From contig SVRB01000010.1 of NCBI GenBank assembly GCA_015065045.1, positions 1 to 25,125 on the forward strand: DNA of 25,125 nucleotides, given 5' to 3'. The notes under the pieces were generated by a model. It saw nothing but the letters and a program-made list of their open reading frames with translations. It was not told the DNA's origin and did no database searches. A program made the position numbers and the translations under genes. This document shows positions 9,137 through 17,952 of the stretch, in pieces. Origin of the DNA: Oscillospiraceae bacterium. Lineage in GTDB: Bacteria > Bacillota > Clostridia > Oscillospirales > CAG-272. The stretch's first letter is position 1; every line of letters starts with the position of its first letter.

Positions 9137-11935
9137 ATGAACGAAAGATGGTATGACAAGACTGTTGCTCAAGTCGAAGAAAAATTGAATACAGATTCTA
9201 ATACCGGTCTTTCGGTTGATGTGTTGAGAGGCAGACAAAAAGCAGGCAAGCTTAATGTTATTCATCCGATACCGCATATGTCATTTGAGGATTGCCTCAA
9301 AAGCGTTGTGTTAGAGCCGACAACCTTGTTGCTTTTTGTTATTGCGCTTATTTCTGCGTGGCTTGACCAAAGTATTGCTTCGTGGGTGATAATTTCGCTT
9401 ATAGTTTTTAATATGTTTGTATCTGTATTTACATACAACAAAGCTTGTAGTGTGTTTGAGGATATGGGAAGACTTTCTCTGCCTACAAGTAAGGTTTTAC
9501 GAAATGGTCGCTTATTCCTTATAAAAAGCGAACAATTGGTTCAAGGCGACGTTATTTACCTTTCTGCAGGAGACATAGTTCCCGCGGATGCGCGGCTTAT
9601 AGAAGTTGATGGTTTTCAGGTTTTGGAGGTTGCTTTGACCGGAGAGATAAAGCCTACAGAAAAGGACCCTGAATTTCTAAGATATAACCATGATGTTCCT
9701 CCTGCACAACAGGCAAATATGGTTTTCGCATCATCTATCGTAATTAAAGGCACAGCGAAGGCTATATGTTGTTGCACGGGAGAGGATGCCCTTGTTTGTA
9801 AATTGCAAAAAAATAAACCTATATCATCGCATAAGGATGTAAACCTTATTTCTTTTGTGAAAAAGTATAGTAATGTATGGTCATTGATTTCACTTGCATC
9901 GATTTTTTTGCTTGTTGCGCTTGAACTTGTTTTTGCATCTCAGGGGCGCGGATTGTTCGATGTTTTTCTGGGGGCTATGGCTTTAGCGGCAGTCGCCTTA
10001 GGGGAATTCCATGTGATTTCATCGTATGTTATTATAGGTAACGGACTCTTTCTTGCAGTAAAGCAGAATAAAGATGTTAATTCGGGAGCTTTGATTAAGA
10101 ATGTATCCAAAATCGAACAGTTAAAAGATGTAACCTGTCTTCTTGTTCATAAGGATGGCGTTTTTTCTATCAGGGAGTCTAAAGCTGAAAAGGTGTATGT
10201 AAACAATTCACTTTATACCGATGGGGAAGTGCATTTTGAAGAAAATTCGAGAAGATTACTTCGCTTTGCACTTATTTCAACAGGTCTTTACGGCGTAAAA
10301 AAACTTATAAAAAATAACCTCAGCAACAATAATATCTATACTGCAGAAGAAGATGCTATTATATCTATATCTCAAAAATGTGATGTATATAATATAAAGC
10401 TTGATAAATCATATCCTATTATGGAACATATATCCGCCGGCGAATCAAGTAGATTTGAAACAACTCTTGCGAACTCAAATCAAGGGTACATTGTTGCTTG
10501 TAGAGGTAATCTTGAGTCCATAATGGCATGTTGTACAACGTACAGTGAAAACGGCAGAATTTACCCGTTTGATTCAGACGTGAAGGCGGATATAATTTCT
10601 GAGGCTGCTAAACTTAACAGAAAATCGTACAGAATAATAGCTGTTGCATCTAAGAAGACGCATTATAATAATTTGAAGCGAATTATAGCTTGTCAATCAG
10701 AAATGACATTTGAGGGATTTATTGCAATTAGAGAAAGAATGTTGCCCGGTGCTGCAAAGACTATTTCTGATTGTCGGGCTGCGGGCATGAAAATTATAAT
10801 GATGTGTGATGATATAGGAGAACATAACAGAGCGCTTGCAGAATCTCTTGGAATTATCAAAAATAGAAATGAGATAGTGTCAGGCAGACAACTTGCAGCT
10901 ATGAAAGAAGATATGTTCCGAACTAATATACCGGTATATACATTATATGAAGGTGTATCAGTATTCCAAAAAAGAAAATTGCTTGAGTTTTTACATGACG
11001 AAGGGGAAGTAGTTGGAGTTTTAGCCAGAGAGCTTGATGAGATAATTTTGCTGAAGGAATCCGATGTTGGATTTGTTCAGAGCACAACTTTGTCGGGTAA
11101 ATTGGACAAGACGGGGCTTGATATGACATCTGCAAAAAATAATAATTCGCCTATGATCATAAAGAATGCTAAGGATAGCAAAAAAATAGGCTGCGAGGCG
11201 CTAAAGTTTATTGCAGATGTGATTATTTCTGATGCAGATAAAAAAGGAAATGGCGGTTTTAATGCTATTATAGGAGCCGTTCTTGCAAAAAAAACAATAT
11301 ACAGAAACCTATATAAATTTATTAAATATTTGTTAACAACACAGATTGCAAGGCTAATGTTTGTAGTGTTGTCAATATTTACCAAATCTCAGCCATTGAC
11401 ACCTCAGCAAATCTTGTTTTCGGGATTGGTTGTAGACTTTATTGCAATGATTGTTTTAGCGTTTGAACAGCCCAATAAACATATAATGGCATATAATGAT
11501 AACTTGTCGGACATTAAAAAGATACATAAATACATACCGTATGCGTTGTTGTCAGGTTTTGTGTGGGCGTGCTCGCTGCATGTATTACCATTGATTTTAA
11601 GTGCATTTAATTTTAATTCGTACGGTTTAAATTTGAGTGTAATTTTCTCAGGATTTATTATATCTCAGGTCGCTGTATTAAATGAGATCATGCATGATGA
11701 GGGATTGTTTAAATACACAACAAGATTTAATCGCGCTCATTTAATTTTAGCATCTGTAGTTATAATGTTTTTAATTATATCAAATAATATATCTATAATA
11801 GGAAATGCGTTTGGAATAATTGAAATGAACTGGATACAAATAATTATAGCTTTTATACCGTCTGTGATTATGATCATTAACTACGAATTACAAAGATTTA
11901 TACTTAATGATAAGCAATGGATATCTAAAGATTAA
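9137..11935 (+). CDS. P-type ATPase-like membrane protein with lost catalytic motifs (predicted pseudo-pump)
   Basis: This intact 932-residue frame has the layout of a P2-type cation ATPase: N-terminal cation_ATPase_N-like segment, M1-M2 (about 60-98), A domain with LTGE at 167-170, M3-M4 (about 247-306), P and N domains, and M5-M10 (about 728-920). The phosphorylation motif DKTGTLT is replaced by HKDGVFS at 338-344, so the acceptor Asp is His338. TGD of the P domain is CDD at 557-559, and GDGVND is AREL-DE at 630-635. The N-domain KGA is RGN. PEGLP in M4 reads GEFHV, keeping only Glu290. In M6, Asp767 is kept but the Asn and Thr ligand positions are Gly and Val. Phosphoenzyme-driven transport therefore looks impossible, and the protein may be a sensor, scaffold or channel-like relic. 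It lies 13 bases after clpE. Confidence 0.85.
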   Translation: MNERWYDKTVAQVEEKLNTDSNTGLSVDVLRGRQKAGKLNVIHPIPHMSFEDCLKSVVLEPTTLLLFVIALISAWLDQSIASWVIISLIVFNMFVSVFTYNKACSVFEDMGRLSLPTSKVLRNGRLFLIKSEQLVQGDVIYLSAGDIVPADARLIEVDGFQVLEVALTGEIKPTEKDPEFLRYNHDVPPAQQANMVFASSIVIKGTAKAICCCTGEDALVCKLQKNKPISSHKDVNLISFVKKYSNVWSLISLASIFLLVALELVFASQGRGLFDVFLGAMALAAVALGEFHVISSYVIIGNGLFLAVKQNKDVNSGALIKNVSKIEQLKDVTCLLVHKDGVFSIRESKAEKVYVNNSLYTDGEVHFEENSRRLLRFALISTGLYGVKKLIKNNLSNNNIYTAEEDAIISISQKCDVYNIKLDKSYPIMEHISAGESSRFETTLANSNQGYIVACRGNLESIMACCTTYSENGRIYPFDSDVKADIISEAAKLNRKSYRIIAVASKKTHYNNLKRIIACQSEMTFEGFIAIRERMLPGAAKTISDCRAAGMKIIMMCDDIGEHNRALAESLGIIKNRNEIVSGRQLAAMKEDMFRTNIPVYTLYEGVSVFQKRKLLEFLHDEGEVVGVLARELDEIILLKESDVGFVQSTTLSGKLDKTGLDMTSAKNNNSPMIIKNAKDSKKIGCEALKFIADVIISDADKKGNGGFNAIIGAVLAKKTIYRNLYKFIKYLLTTQIARLMFVVLSIFTKSQPLTPQQILFSGLVVDFIAMIVLAFEQPNKHIMAYNDNLSDIKKIHKYIPYALLSGFVWACSLHVLPLILSAFNFNSYGLNLSVIFSGFIISQVAVLNEIMHDEGLFKYTTRFNRAHLILASVVIMFLIISNNISIIGNAFGIIEMNWIQIIIAFIPSVIMIINYELQRFILNDKQWISKD

Positions 11936-11937
11936 GT

Positions 11938-11978
11938 AAATAAAGGTGATATATATTTATAATATATCACCTTTATTT
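11938..11978 (+). terminator. operon-end hairpin
   Basis: A perfect 17-bp inverted repeat (arms 11938-11954 and 11962-11978, 7-base loop) begins two bases after the last stop codon of the long operon. The downstream arm ends in CTTTATTTAT, a fair U-rich tail. It is the first obvious terminator seen after ruvB. From here to 12100 the sequence is AT-rich and I see no gene. Confidence 0.75.
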
Positions 11979-12107
11979 ATCAAATACTATTCCCTTAATT
12001 ATATAAAATTTTTATTTTGTATAATCGTGTATAGAATTACATGCTAATAAAAAGCTATTCTCTATTGTATTAGTAAAACTAAATTATCATTATTTTTACA
12101 TAAAGTA

Positions 12108-12136
12108 TTGTAATTTGTGTTTTCATATGATATAAT
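12108..12136 (+). promoter_or_regulatory. promoter of tRNA-Val
   Basis: TTGTAA (12108-12113), a 17-base spacer and a perfect TATAAT (12131-12136) stand 12 bases before the mature tRNA 5' end, the usual placing for a tRNA gene promoter. Confidence 0.75.
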
Positions 12137-12148
12137 GTTCAAGTCTTT

Positions 12149-12225
12149 GGGGGCATAGCTCAGCTGGTTAGAGTGTATGCTTGACATGCATAAGGTCATT
12201 GGTTCGATTCCAATTGTCCCCACCA
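12149..12225 (+). tRNA. tRNA-Val (anticodon GAC)
   Basis: All arms fold. The acceptor GGGGGCA pairs with TGTCCCC (one G-U), the D stem is GCTC/GAGT, and the anticodon stem TATGC/GCATA encloses the loop TTGACAT with anticodon GAC. The T arm is ATTGG-TTCGATT-CCAAT, the discriminator is A, and CCA is encoded. GAC decodes GUC/GUU valine codons. It is a single isolated tRNA gene with its own promoter and terminator. Confidence 0.97.
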
Positions 12226-12230
12226 AAAAA

Positions 12231-12256
12231 ACTCTCACATAATGTGAGAGTTTTTT
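12231..12256 (+). terminator. bidirectional terminator between tRNA-Val and the DUF1015 gene
   Basis: ACTCTCACA and TGTGAGAGT form a 9-bp stem with a 3-base loop. It is followed by T6 on the + strand and, because of the A-run before it, by a T7 run on the minus strand. It can therefore end both the tRNA transcript and the convergent minus-strand operon. Confidence 0.9.
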
Positions 12257-12266
12257 GTTTGTTGTA

Positions 12267-13490
12267 TTATTTAATTTTTCTACATTCGAGGTAGTATCTC
12301 TTATCCCTTGCGTGTCCCATTGAAAATGTTTTTCTGGGAAGCGCTCCGGTAGCTTTTACAGAACTAAATAAAGTATCCTTAGATATACCATCATAAATAA
12401 AGCCTATTGTGTTCTCTTGCTGCGTAATCTTTTTCACGTCATCGATTCCGTGTATATAATCCACTTTTGCATCAGGATTGTTTTTTAAATACAAATCAAT
12501 AAACTCCTGAAGAACTCCAACTGTCAGCTTGTTATCTGGAATATTTATCTTTATACTTCCCTCTTTTTCACCAAAAGTATAAATTATTTCTTTGTTTGCG
12601 TTTTCATGCGAGAAATATTCATTCATTTTATTTAATACATCTTCCGGTGATACTGAAAACAAAACTCTGTATATAGGCTCAAAATCTAACGCATCACTGT
12701 GGATATTACCAACTTCTGCCAACGCGTATCTTGAGGGCTTGTTAGAGGCATCAGGATCAGTCTTTTTTAATAATTCGTAGCATGATTTTGCAGTAGCAAG
12801 TGAATGGTTTCCGTCACCTACAGCAAAAAGCAAAGGTTCTTCATCATCTGAGCAAAGCGTTTCGAGTTTATTTATTATTTCGGCAGAAGATTCTTCATCA
12901 ATAAGATAACCGGTTATATGTCCGCCGCCCATCATTAAATCGAAATCATAAAGTTTTCTCATATTATTTTTCTTTTCTGCCAGTGGTTCGATGACTGTTT
13001 TGTTTACATCGTCAATAAGCAACATAATATGAGGTAATTCGAGAGGTGCATCTTTTCTTATAGCAACACGTGGAGGGATTCGTTCGAGAACAGTTCCCTC
13101 GGTTGCTCTGATCATCTTCTTCGAGTCCTTGGTGTATTCGTATTCCTCGAGGTCTACTGCTCCGATAACACCTGCTCTGGTTCTTCCGTCGGGTTGTATT
13201 CGTTCGATATATATTAAAGCGTCTTTGTATTCACAGAATACATCCGAGTTTAAATATTCGAGCATATTATTGTTGATTTTTTCAATTCTTTCACTTACAT
13301 CTCCGTCTTCGAGATAGATTTCAGGAAGAGTGATGTGCAACGTAGAATATGATACTCCAACGTTTTTTTGGGTATCTGCCCAATACTCTTTATCACTTGT
13401 GAACTGGTCGCAAGCTATTACTGACCATTTTTCAAAATTATCTTTAGGTAACAAAATATTAGTTTTTTTAAATGGTATTGTTTTTTTCAT
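12267..13490 (-). CDS. DUF1015 family protein
   Basis: This 407-residue cytosolic-looking protein belongs to the DUF1015 family, whose biochemical function is not established as far as I know. Conserved segments include KWSVIACDQFTSD near the N terminus, RATEGTVLERIPPR at 128-141, the glycine/histidine block MMGGGHITG at 187-194 and VGDGNHSLATAK at 224-235, which looks like an active-site or nucleotide/metal-binding element. The length matches the family. The ribosome binding site GGAGG lies within the last codons of the upstream ABC transporter gene, and only two bases separate the two coding regions, so they are cotranscribed. Confidence 0.88.
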   Translation of the reverse strand: MKKTIPFKKTNILLPKDNFEKWSVIACDQFTSDKEYWADTQKNVGVSYSTLHITLPEIYLEDGDVSERIEKINNNMLEYLNSDVFCEYKDALIYIERIQPDGRTRAGVIGAVDLEEYEYTKDSKKMIRATEGTVLERIPPRVAIRKDAPLELPHIMLLIDDVNKTVIEPLAEKKNNMRKLYDFDLMMGGGHITGYLIDEESSAEIINKLETLCSDDEEPLLFAVGDGNHSLATAKSCYELLKKTDPDASNKPSRYALAEVGNIHSDALDFEPIYRVLFSVSPEDVLNKMNEYFSHENANKEIIYTFGEKEGSIKINIPDNKLTVGVLQEFIDLYLKNNPDAKVDYIHGIDDVKKITQQENTIGFIYDGISKDTLFSSVKATGALPRKTFSMGHARDKRYYLECRKIK

Positions 13491-13492
13491 GA

Positions 13493-15397
13493 TTATGCCT
13501 CCGCGGTGGTGTATCTCTTGGCTTGGGTTGAGAAAAGCTTGTAATAATGACCCTTTGAAGCCATAAGATCGTTATGTGTTCCCTCCTCAACAATCTCTCC
13601 ATCAAGTAAAACTATAATTTTAGATGCTGTAGTTGCGCTTGAGAGTCTGTGAGATACGAACAAAGTAAGCTTATCTTTTCTTAATTCATCAAATTGATTA
13701 AATATCTCTTGTTCTGCGATTGCATCAAGAGAAGCTGTGGGTTCGTCCAATATGAGTATATCCGATTCAGAATAAAAAGCTCTTGCAATGGATAATTTCT
13801 GCCACTGGCCTATAGATAACTCTATTCCTTTTTCTTCGAAATAACGCATTAAATGAGTGTCGAATTTTTCAGGAAGCTTTTCTATATAATCAACAGAATT
13901 GCTTTGTTTTGCTGCAACACGTACTCTGTTTTCGTCGATTTCGACATGAGCATCTCCGAAAGCTATGTTTTCCTTAACTGTAACAGCGTATTTTCCAAAA
14001 TCCTGGAATACAATTCCGAATAGATTATAAAGTTCAGTAACTTCATATTCTCTTAAATCATAACCGTCTAAATATATTTCCCCTTCTGTAGGATCGTATA
14101 ATCTGGTTAGTAATTTTATAAGAGTTGTCTTCCCTGCTCCGTTTAAGCCTACAAGCACGGCTGTGTCGTTGTTATTAAGTGTGAAGTTAATGTTTTTCAA
14201 TACATATCTTTCAGTTCCGGGGTATTTGAATGATACGTTTCTGAATTCAATGGTGTGTCCAACAGCTCTATTGGGAATTCTGGGTTCGTTTGCAATAGAT
14301 ACGATTTGTCTTTTATCCTTCATAAATACAATCATATTTTCGATAAACAGTGTTCCTTCAAAAATAGTTGCTGTAGATATGATAATTGAGCTTACACCTG
14401 ATGATATCGAGTTGAGTGCTCCGGTGTATAGAGAATAATCGCCTATTTGGAGTTCGCCCCTAGCAACCTTATATGCAACGTATAAGAACAAAAGGCAATT
14501 TACAAGTGTTATGATAAATGATACTGTGATATTCCAAATATTTTCTCTGACTATAAGCTTTTTTAAGCCGGAAAAGTATTTTTTGAATACTTCTTTATAT
14601 CTAGAAATAAACAAATCAGCCAATCCAAACAATCTGATCTCCTTTACAAGATCCTTGTTTGTCAAAAGACTTGAATAATAATCCATTTGTCTTCTTTCTT
14701 TCGATTTGCGTCTCATATAATTTACGTTTTTTTGTCTAAACGTAAAGTTGATTATAGCGGTAGGAAGACCAAGTATTATGATTATAATCGGTACTAACGC
14801 ACTTATATTGCAAAGTATTACAACAAAGCCTATAACCGTAATTAAGTTACTGATTGTATTAAGGGTAGAATTTAAGATTTGTATCGGACGCATGCCTGCT
14901 TCCCTGTTTGCGTTTTCGAGTTTTTCATAAAACTCGGGAACGTCAAAACGACCGATATCTACTTCCTTGGCTTTGTTAAGAATTTTTACTTTTATGTGGT
15001 TTGTAACAAGCTCTCCGGAAACTCTTGTTACCATAGACTGCAGATAACTTACTATTTTGTTTACGAACAAGTACACAAAGTATAATATAAGCCAGAAAAC
15101 TATGGTGTCAAGACCGGTTTGTTTTATATAAGCAACAGCTAAACTATTAAGTATTTGTGCGGAAATATAGGCGCTTATTATAGGGAACAAACCTGTAAGG
15201 ATCGCGAAGAATATAAGTGTAAAAAATATACCCTTCTTTGTTTCCCAAACAAGAGTGAATATATAAAATAATCTCTTAAAAAAACCAAACAAAATCTCTT
15301 TTAGATATTTCGGAACATCTTGAATTCTTTTAGGTTTTTGTGGTTTAAGAGAGTCATTATTATGTCGCAATGGGGGTGGCATTCCTCCTGGTCCCAT
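13493..15397 (-). CDS. ABC exporter, fused permease and ATPase
   Basis: This 634-residue half-transporter has about six membrane helices between residues 45 and 345. Its ATPase domain has Walker A GLNGAGKT (417-424), Walker B ILILDEPTASLD (547-558) and the H-loop SHR (582-584). It would form a dimer exporting a peptide, lipid or drug. The signature reads LSIGQWQKL (527-535) instead of LSGGQ; the QWQ continuation resembles exporters of the peptide/lantibiotic class, but no precursor peptide or modification enzyme is nearby, so the substrate is unknown. The N terminus is an unusual Gly/Pro-rich tail (MGPGGMPPP). The start follows GAAAGGTTGTG. It probably forms an operon with the DUF1015 gene. 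Confidence 0.9.
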   Translation of the reverse strand: MGPGGMPPPLRHNNDSLKPQKPKRIQDVPKYLKEILFGFFKRLFYIFTLVWETKKGIFFTLIFFAILTGLFPIISAYISAQILNSLAVAYIKQTGLDTIVFWLILYFVYLFVNKIVSYLQSMVTRVSGELVTNHIKVKILNKAKEVDIGRFDVPEFYEKLENANREAGMRPIQILNSTLNTISNLITVIGFVVILCNISALVPIIIIILGLPTAIINFTFRQKNVNYMRRKSKERRQMDYYSSLLTNKDLVKEIRLFGLADLFISRYKEVFKKYFSGLKKLIVRENIWNITVSFIITLVNCLLFLYVAYKVARGELQIGDYSLYTGALNSISSGVSSIIISTATIFEGTLFIENMIVFMKDKRQIVSIANEPRIPNRAVGHTIEFRNVSFKYPGTERYVLKNINFTLNNNDTAVLVGLNGAGKTTLIKLLTRLYDPTEGEIYLDGYDLREYEVTELYNLFGIVFQDFGKYAVTVKENIAFGDAHVEIDENRVRVAAKQSNSVDYIEKLPEKFDTHLMRYFEEKGIELSIGQWQKLSIARAFYSESDILILDEPTASLDAIAEQEIFNQFDELRKDKLTLFVSHRLSSATTASKIIVLLDGEIVEEGTHNDLMASKGHYYKLFSTQAKRYTTAEA

Positions 15398-15428
15398 ATT
15401 TTCACAACCTTTCGATATAAATCAAAAT

Positions 15429-15472
15429 ATGCCGACAAAGAAATCGATTGTTTTCGATACCATTGTCGGCAT
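15429..15472 (-). terminator. terminator after rpmF
   Basis: The outer arms ATGCCGACAA (15429-15438) and TTGTCGGCAT (15463-15472) pair perfectly, and an inner ATCGA/TCGAT pairing closes the loop. On the minus strand the hairpin starts 28 bases after the rpmF stop and is followed by ATTTTGATTT. Confidence 0.7.
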
Positions 15473-15500
15473 AACTGTTTTTGGCCGGATAATTTTATTA

Positions 15501-15683
15501 TTAGTCTTCTACTTCAATTACCTGTTTGCCATCATATGTTCCGCATGCTGCGCACACTCTGTGTGTAAGAACATATTCACCGCACTTAGGGCACTTTGCC
15601 ATTTCGGGAGCGTTGAGCTTCCAAGTGCTTGAGCGTCTCTTATCGCGTCTTGCCTTTGATACTTTTCTCTTTGGTACTGCCAT
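15501..15683 (-). CDS. rpmF: 50S ribosomal protein bL32
   Basis: This is a 60-residue large-subunit ribosomal protein. The N terminus MAVPKRKVSKARRDKRRS is diagnostic, and the four cysteines C31, C34, C44 and C47 (CPKC...CAAC) form the zinc-binding version of bL32. A strong GAGGAGGTG precedes the ATG. It follows the yceD gene by 55 bases and shares its promoter. Confidence 0.98.
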   Translation of the reverse strand: MAVPKRKVSKARRDKRRSSTWKLNAPEMAKCPKCGEYVLTHRVCAACGTYDGKQVIEVED

Positions 15684-15738
15684 GGATTTTGCACCTCCTC
15701 ATTGACTGTTCATCTATGATGAAATATGTGTTATATTT

Positions 15739-16251
15739 TTAACCTTTTTTATTATCTTCAAGAAGCTTTCTTAAAACATCAAATCTCGGATCGGGTTCGG
15801 ATGTATCACAGTTACATTCGGCATTGTTTAAGTCAATGCCACATTTGGGACACAATCCTTTGCAATCCTCTTTGCACAAGTGTTTTAACGGAAGTTCGAG
15901 TAATATCTGTTCTGTAAGAGTTTCATCAGCATCGATAAAACCATCTTTCGAAATAATAAAATCGTCGTTTTCCTCATTTTGTAAGCTTTCTTCGTCGGTT
16001 ATAACGGTTTTATTGAGTGTAATTTTTCTTGTTTCGGATAATTCCTTCAAACACCTTGCACAGAAAGTGCCGTAATTCACATTAGCTTCAAGCTCTAACG
16101 TGATATACCCTGCCATATCCTTAACAAAACCGTTTACCGTGAAGCTATCGGGAAAAGTTATATCTTCCAGATCTTCTTTGATGCTTAACGCATACTCAAA
16201 GTTAAGCTGTGTTTTTTCACCTTTGAGAATAGGATTTATATCAATTATCAT
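15739..16251 (-). CDS. yceD: DUF177 (YceD) family protein
   Basis: This 170-residue protein belongs to the YceD/DUF177 family, linked to 23S rRNA accumulation and normally encoded directly before rpmF, as here. It has a CARC pair at 64-67 and a C-terminal cysteine-rich cluster (C126, C130, C134, C137, C146, C148; CKGLCPKCG...CNC) that probably binds zinc. An in-frame TTG/ATG nine codons upstream is possible, but ATG 16251 has AGGAGG at good spacing and gives the normal N terminus MIIDI. Confidence 0.9.
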   Translation of the reverse strand: MIIDINPILKGEKTQLNFEYALSIKEDLEDITFPDSFTVNGFVKDMAGYITLELEANVNYGTFCARCLKELSETRKITLNKTVITDEESLQNEENDDFIISKDGFIDADETLTEQILLELPLKHLCKEDCKGLCPKCGIDLNNAECNCDTSEPDPRFDVLRKLLEDNKKG

Positions 16252-16283
16252 AAAACTATCCTCCTGTAAACATAACAACCAAT

Positions 16284-16312
16284 ATTATATACAAAAAAAT
16301 CCACTTTGTCAA
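16284..16312 (-). promoter_or_regulatory. consensus promoter of yceD-rpmF
   Basis: On the minus strand TTGACA (16307-16312), exactly 17 bases and TATAAT (16284-16289) form a perfect housekeeping sigma promoter, 32 bases before the yceD start. Confidence 0.92.
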
Positions 16313-16422
16313 GATAATTCATATAAAATATTGTAAATTTATAAAGAATATTTCCTTATTTACGAATTATTTTCCATCACGCTCTCTATATATTATTATA
16401 CCGAAATAATCGGAGGAAATCA

Positions 16423-17952
16423 ATGGGAAATTTAAAAAGATTTTTGACCAACGGCTTGATATTGACATTAACTTCCCTCTTTTTGCGTTGGATAGGTGTG
16501 TATTATAACACGTACATATCAAATAAATTGGGTGCTGAGGGAATGGGAATATATGGTCTTGTGCAATCGGTATTTGCATTTGCTGTAACGTTTGCGTGTT
16601 CAGGGGTGAATCTTGGAGCAACAAGGCTTGTCTCTGAAGCACTCGCAAGAAACGATTATTTAAAAGTAAAAAAGGCGATAAAGTCATGTGTTTACTACTC
16701 TCTTTTGTTTTCTGTTACCGCTTTTTTAGTAGTATTTTTTAGCGCAGATTATATAGGGGGGAAAATATTAGGCGATATACGCACAATTAAATCTATAAGA
16801 ATACTTGCGTTTTCTCTTCCGTTTATCTCTATTTCGTCTGTATTAAATGGGTATTTCTCGGCAGTCAGAAGAGTGTATAAAAGTGCATCGGTTATGGTAT
16901 TTGAACAGCTTATACAAATAGCTGTAACTGTAAATATATTATCAATTTTTACTTTAAAAAACATTGAATATGCTTGTATATCTGTGGCTATTGGAATTGT
17001 ATCGGCAGAATTCTTTTCCTTTACTTATAATTTGATATTATGGTGTTTCGATTACAGAAAATATAAGATTGTAAATAAGACCTATACAGGTGATATAAAA
17101 AAACAACTGATAAAAATATCCCTTCCGCTTGCTCTAAGCGCGTACGTAAGATCAGGACTCGTTACGTTAGAGCATCTGCTTATACCATACGGATTAAGGA
17201 AGAACGGTGCATCATACGTTGAATCCCTATCAACTTATGGTTTGATTCAAGGAATGGTGTTTCCTATAATAATGTTTTCGTCATGTATTATATATTCCTT
17301 TTCCGGACTTCTTGTTCCGGAGCTTGCTACGTTTAACGAAAGAGGTGATAAGAATAAAATCAACAAAGCAGTCTCAAGTGTTATCGAATATAGCTTAATA
17401 TATTCTGTTGCTATAGCGGGAATTTTGATATGTTATTCGTACGAATTAAGCGTTGTGTTCTATAACTCATCAGAAGCGTATGAATATATACGTCTTTTTG
17501 CGCCTTTGGTCACTGTAATGTATCTTGATGGAGCGATAGATGGATTGCTGAAAGGGCTTAACGAACAGATACACTCAATGAAAATAAACATTATGGATGC
17601 TGCATTGAGTGTGCTTTTAGTTTATTTTTTAGTTCCTCATTTTGGTGTGAATGGATACGTTGTTGCTATATTTGCGTGTGAAATATTTAATTGCGGAATG
17701 TCATTACTAAGATTGATCAATATAACTCAACCGGAAATATCACTAAAAAAAGCAATTCTAAAACCTATAGCGTGTATAGTTGTATCTACAACCACAATCA
17801 CAATTCTGTTTCATTATCTAAGTTTAACTCATATAACATCAACATTAAATCTAATCACAAGAATAGCTTTAACGTTAGCAGTATACATATTGTTGATTAT
17901 GTTATTAAAAAAACGAGATATAAATGTAATAAAAAAACCATCCTCTGTTTAG
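16423..17952 (+). CDS. SpoVB-like flippase of the MOP superfamily
   Basis: This 509-residue polytopic protein has about 12-14 hydrophobic helices throughout. The N terminus (LKRFLTNGLILTLTSLFLRW, then LGAEGMGIYGL) and SVLNGYFSAVRRV are typical of the SpoVB/polysaccharide-synthesis branch of MOP exporters, which flip lipid-linked precursors of peptidoglycan or polysaccharide. Its exact lipid is unknown. SpoVB of spore formers is the closest named relative, but a vegetative role (lipid II or wall-polymer flipping) is equally possible. It starts after CGGAGGAAAT. The 171-base gap to yceD holds the divergent yceD promoter; I found no convincing promoter for this gene there. Its stop codon lies in the terminator loop. 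Confidence 0.85.
   Translation: MGNLKRFLTNGLILTLTSLFLRWIGVYYNTYISNKLGAEGMGIYGLVQSVFAFAVTFACSGVNLGATRLVSEALARNDYLKVKKAIKSCVYYSLLFSVTAFLVVFFSADYIGGKILGDIRTIKSIRILAFSLPFISISSVLNGYFSAVRRVYKSASVMVFEQLIQIAVTVNILSIFTLKNIEYACISVAIGIVSAEFFSFTYNLILWCFDYRKYKIVNKTYTGDIKKQLIKISLPLALSAYVRSGLVTLEHLLIPYGLRKNGASYVESLSTYGLIQGMVFPIIMFSSCIIYSFSGLLVPELATFNERGDKNKINKAVSSVIEYSLIYSVAIAGILICYSYELSVVFYNSSEAYEYIRLFAPLVTVMYLDGAIDGLLKGLNEQIHSMKINIMDAALSVLLVYFLVPHFGVNGYVVAIFACEIFNCGMSLLRLINITQPEISLKKAILKPIACIVVSTTTITILFHYLSLTHITSTLNLITRIALTLAVYILLIMLLKKRDINVIKKPSSV

Noticed and set aside
9137..11935. Calling the P-type ATPase-like gene a pseudogene
   Set aside because: The frame is uninterrupted over 932 codons with all membrane segments in place, and the motif changes are substitutions in register. 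Decay would normally also leave stops or frameshifts.
11980..12107. Small gene or RNA in the AT-rich gap before the tRNA
   Set aside because: No ribosome binding site with a plausible frame and no stable GC-containing fold.
16340..16422. Promoter for the SpoVB-like gene in the AT-rich TATATATTATTATA stretch
   Set aside because: Several -10-like matches but no acceptable -35 at 16-18 bases.
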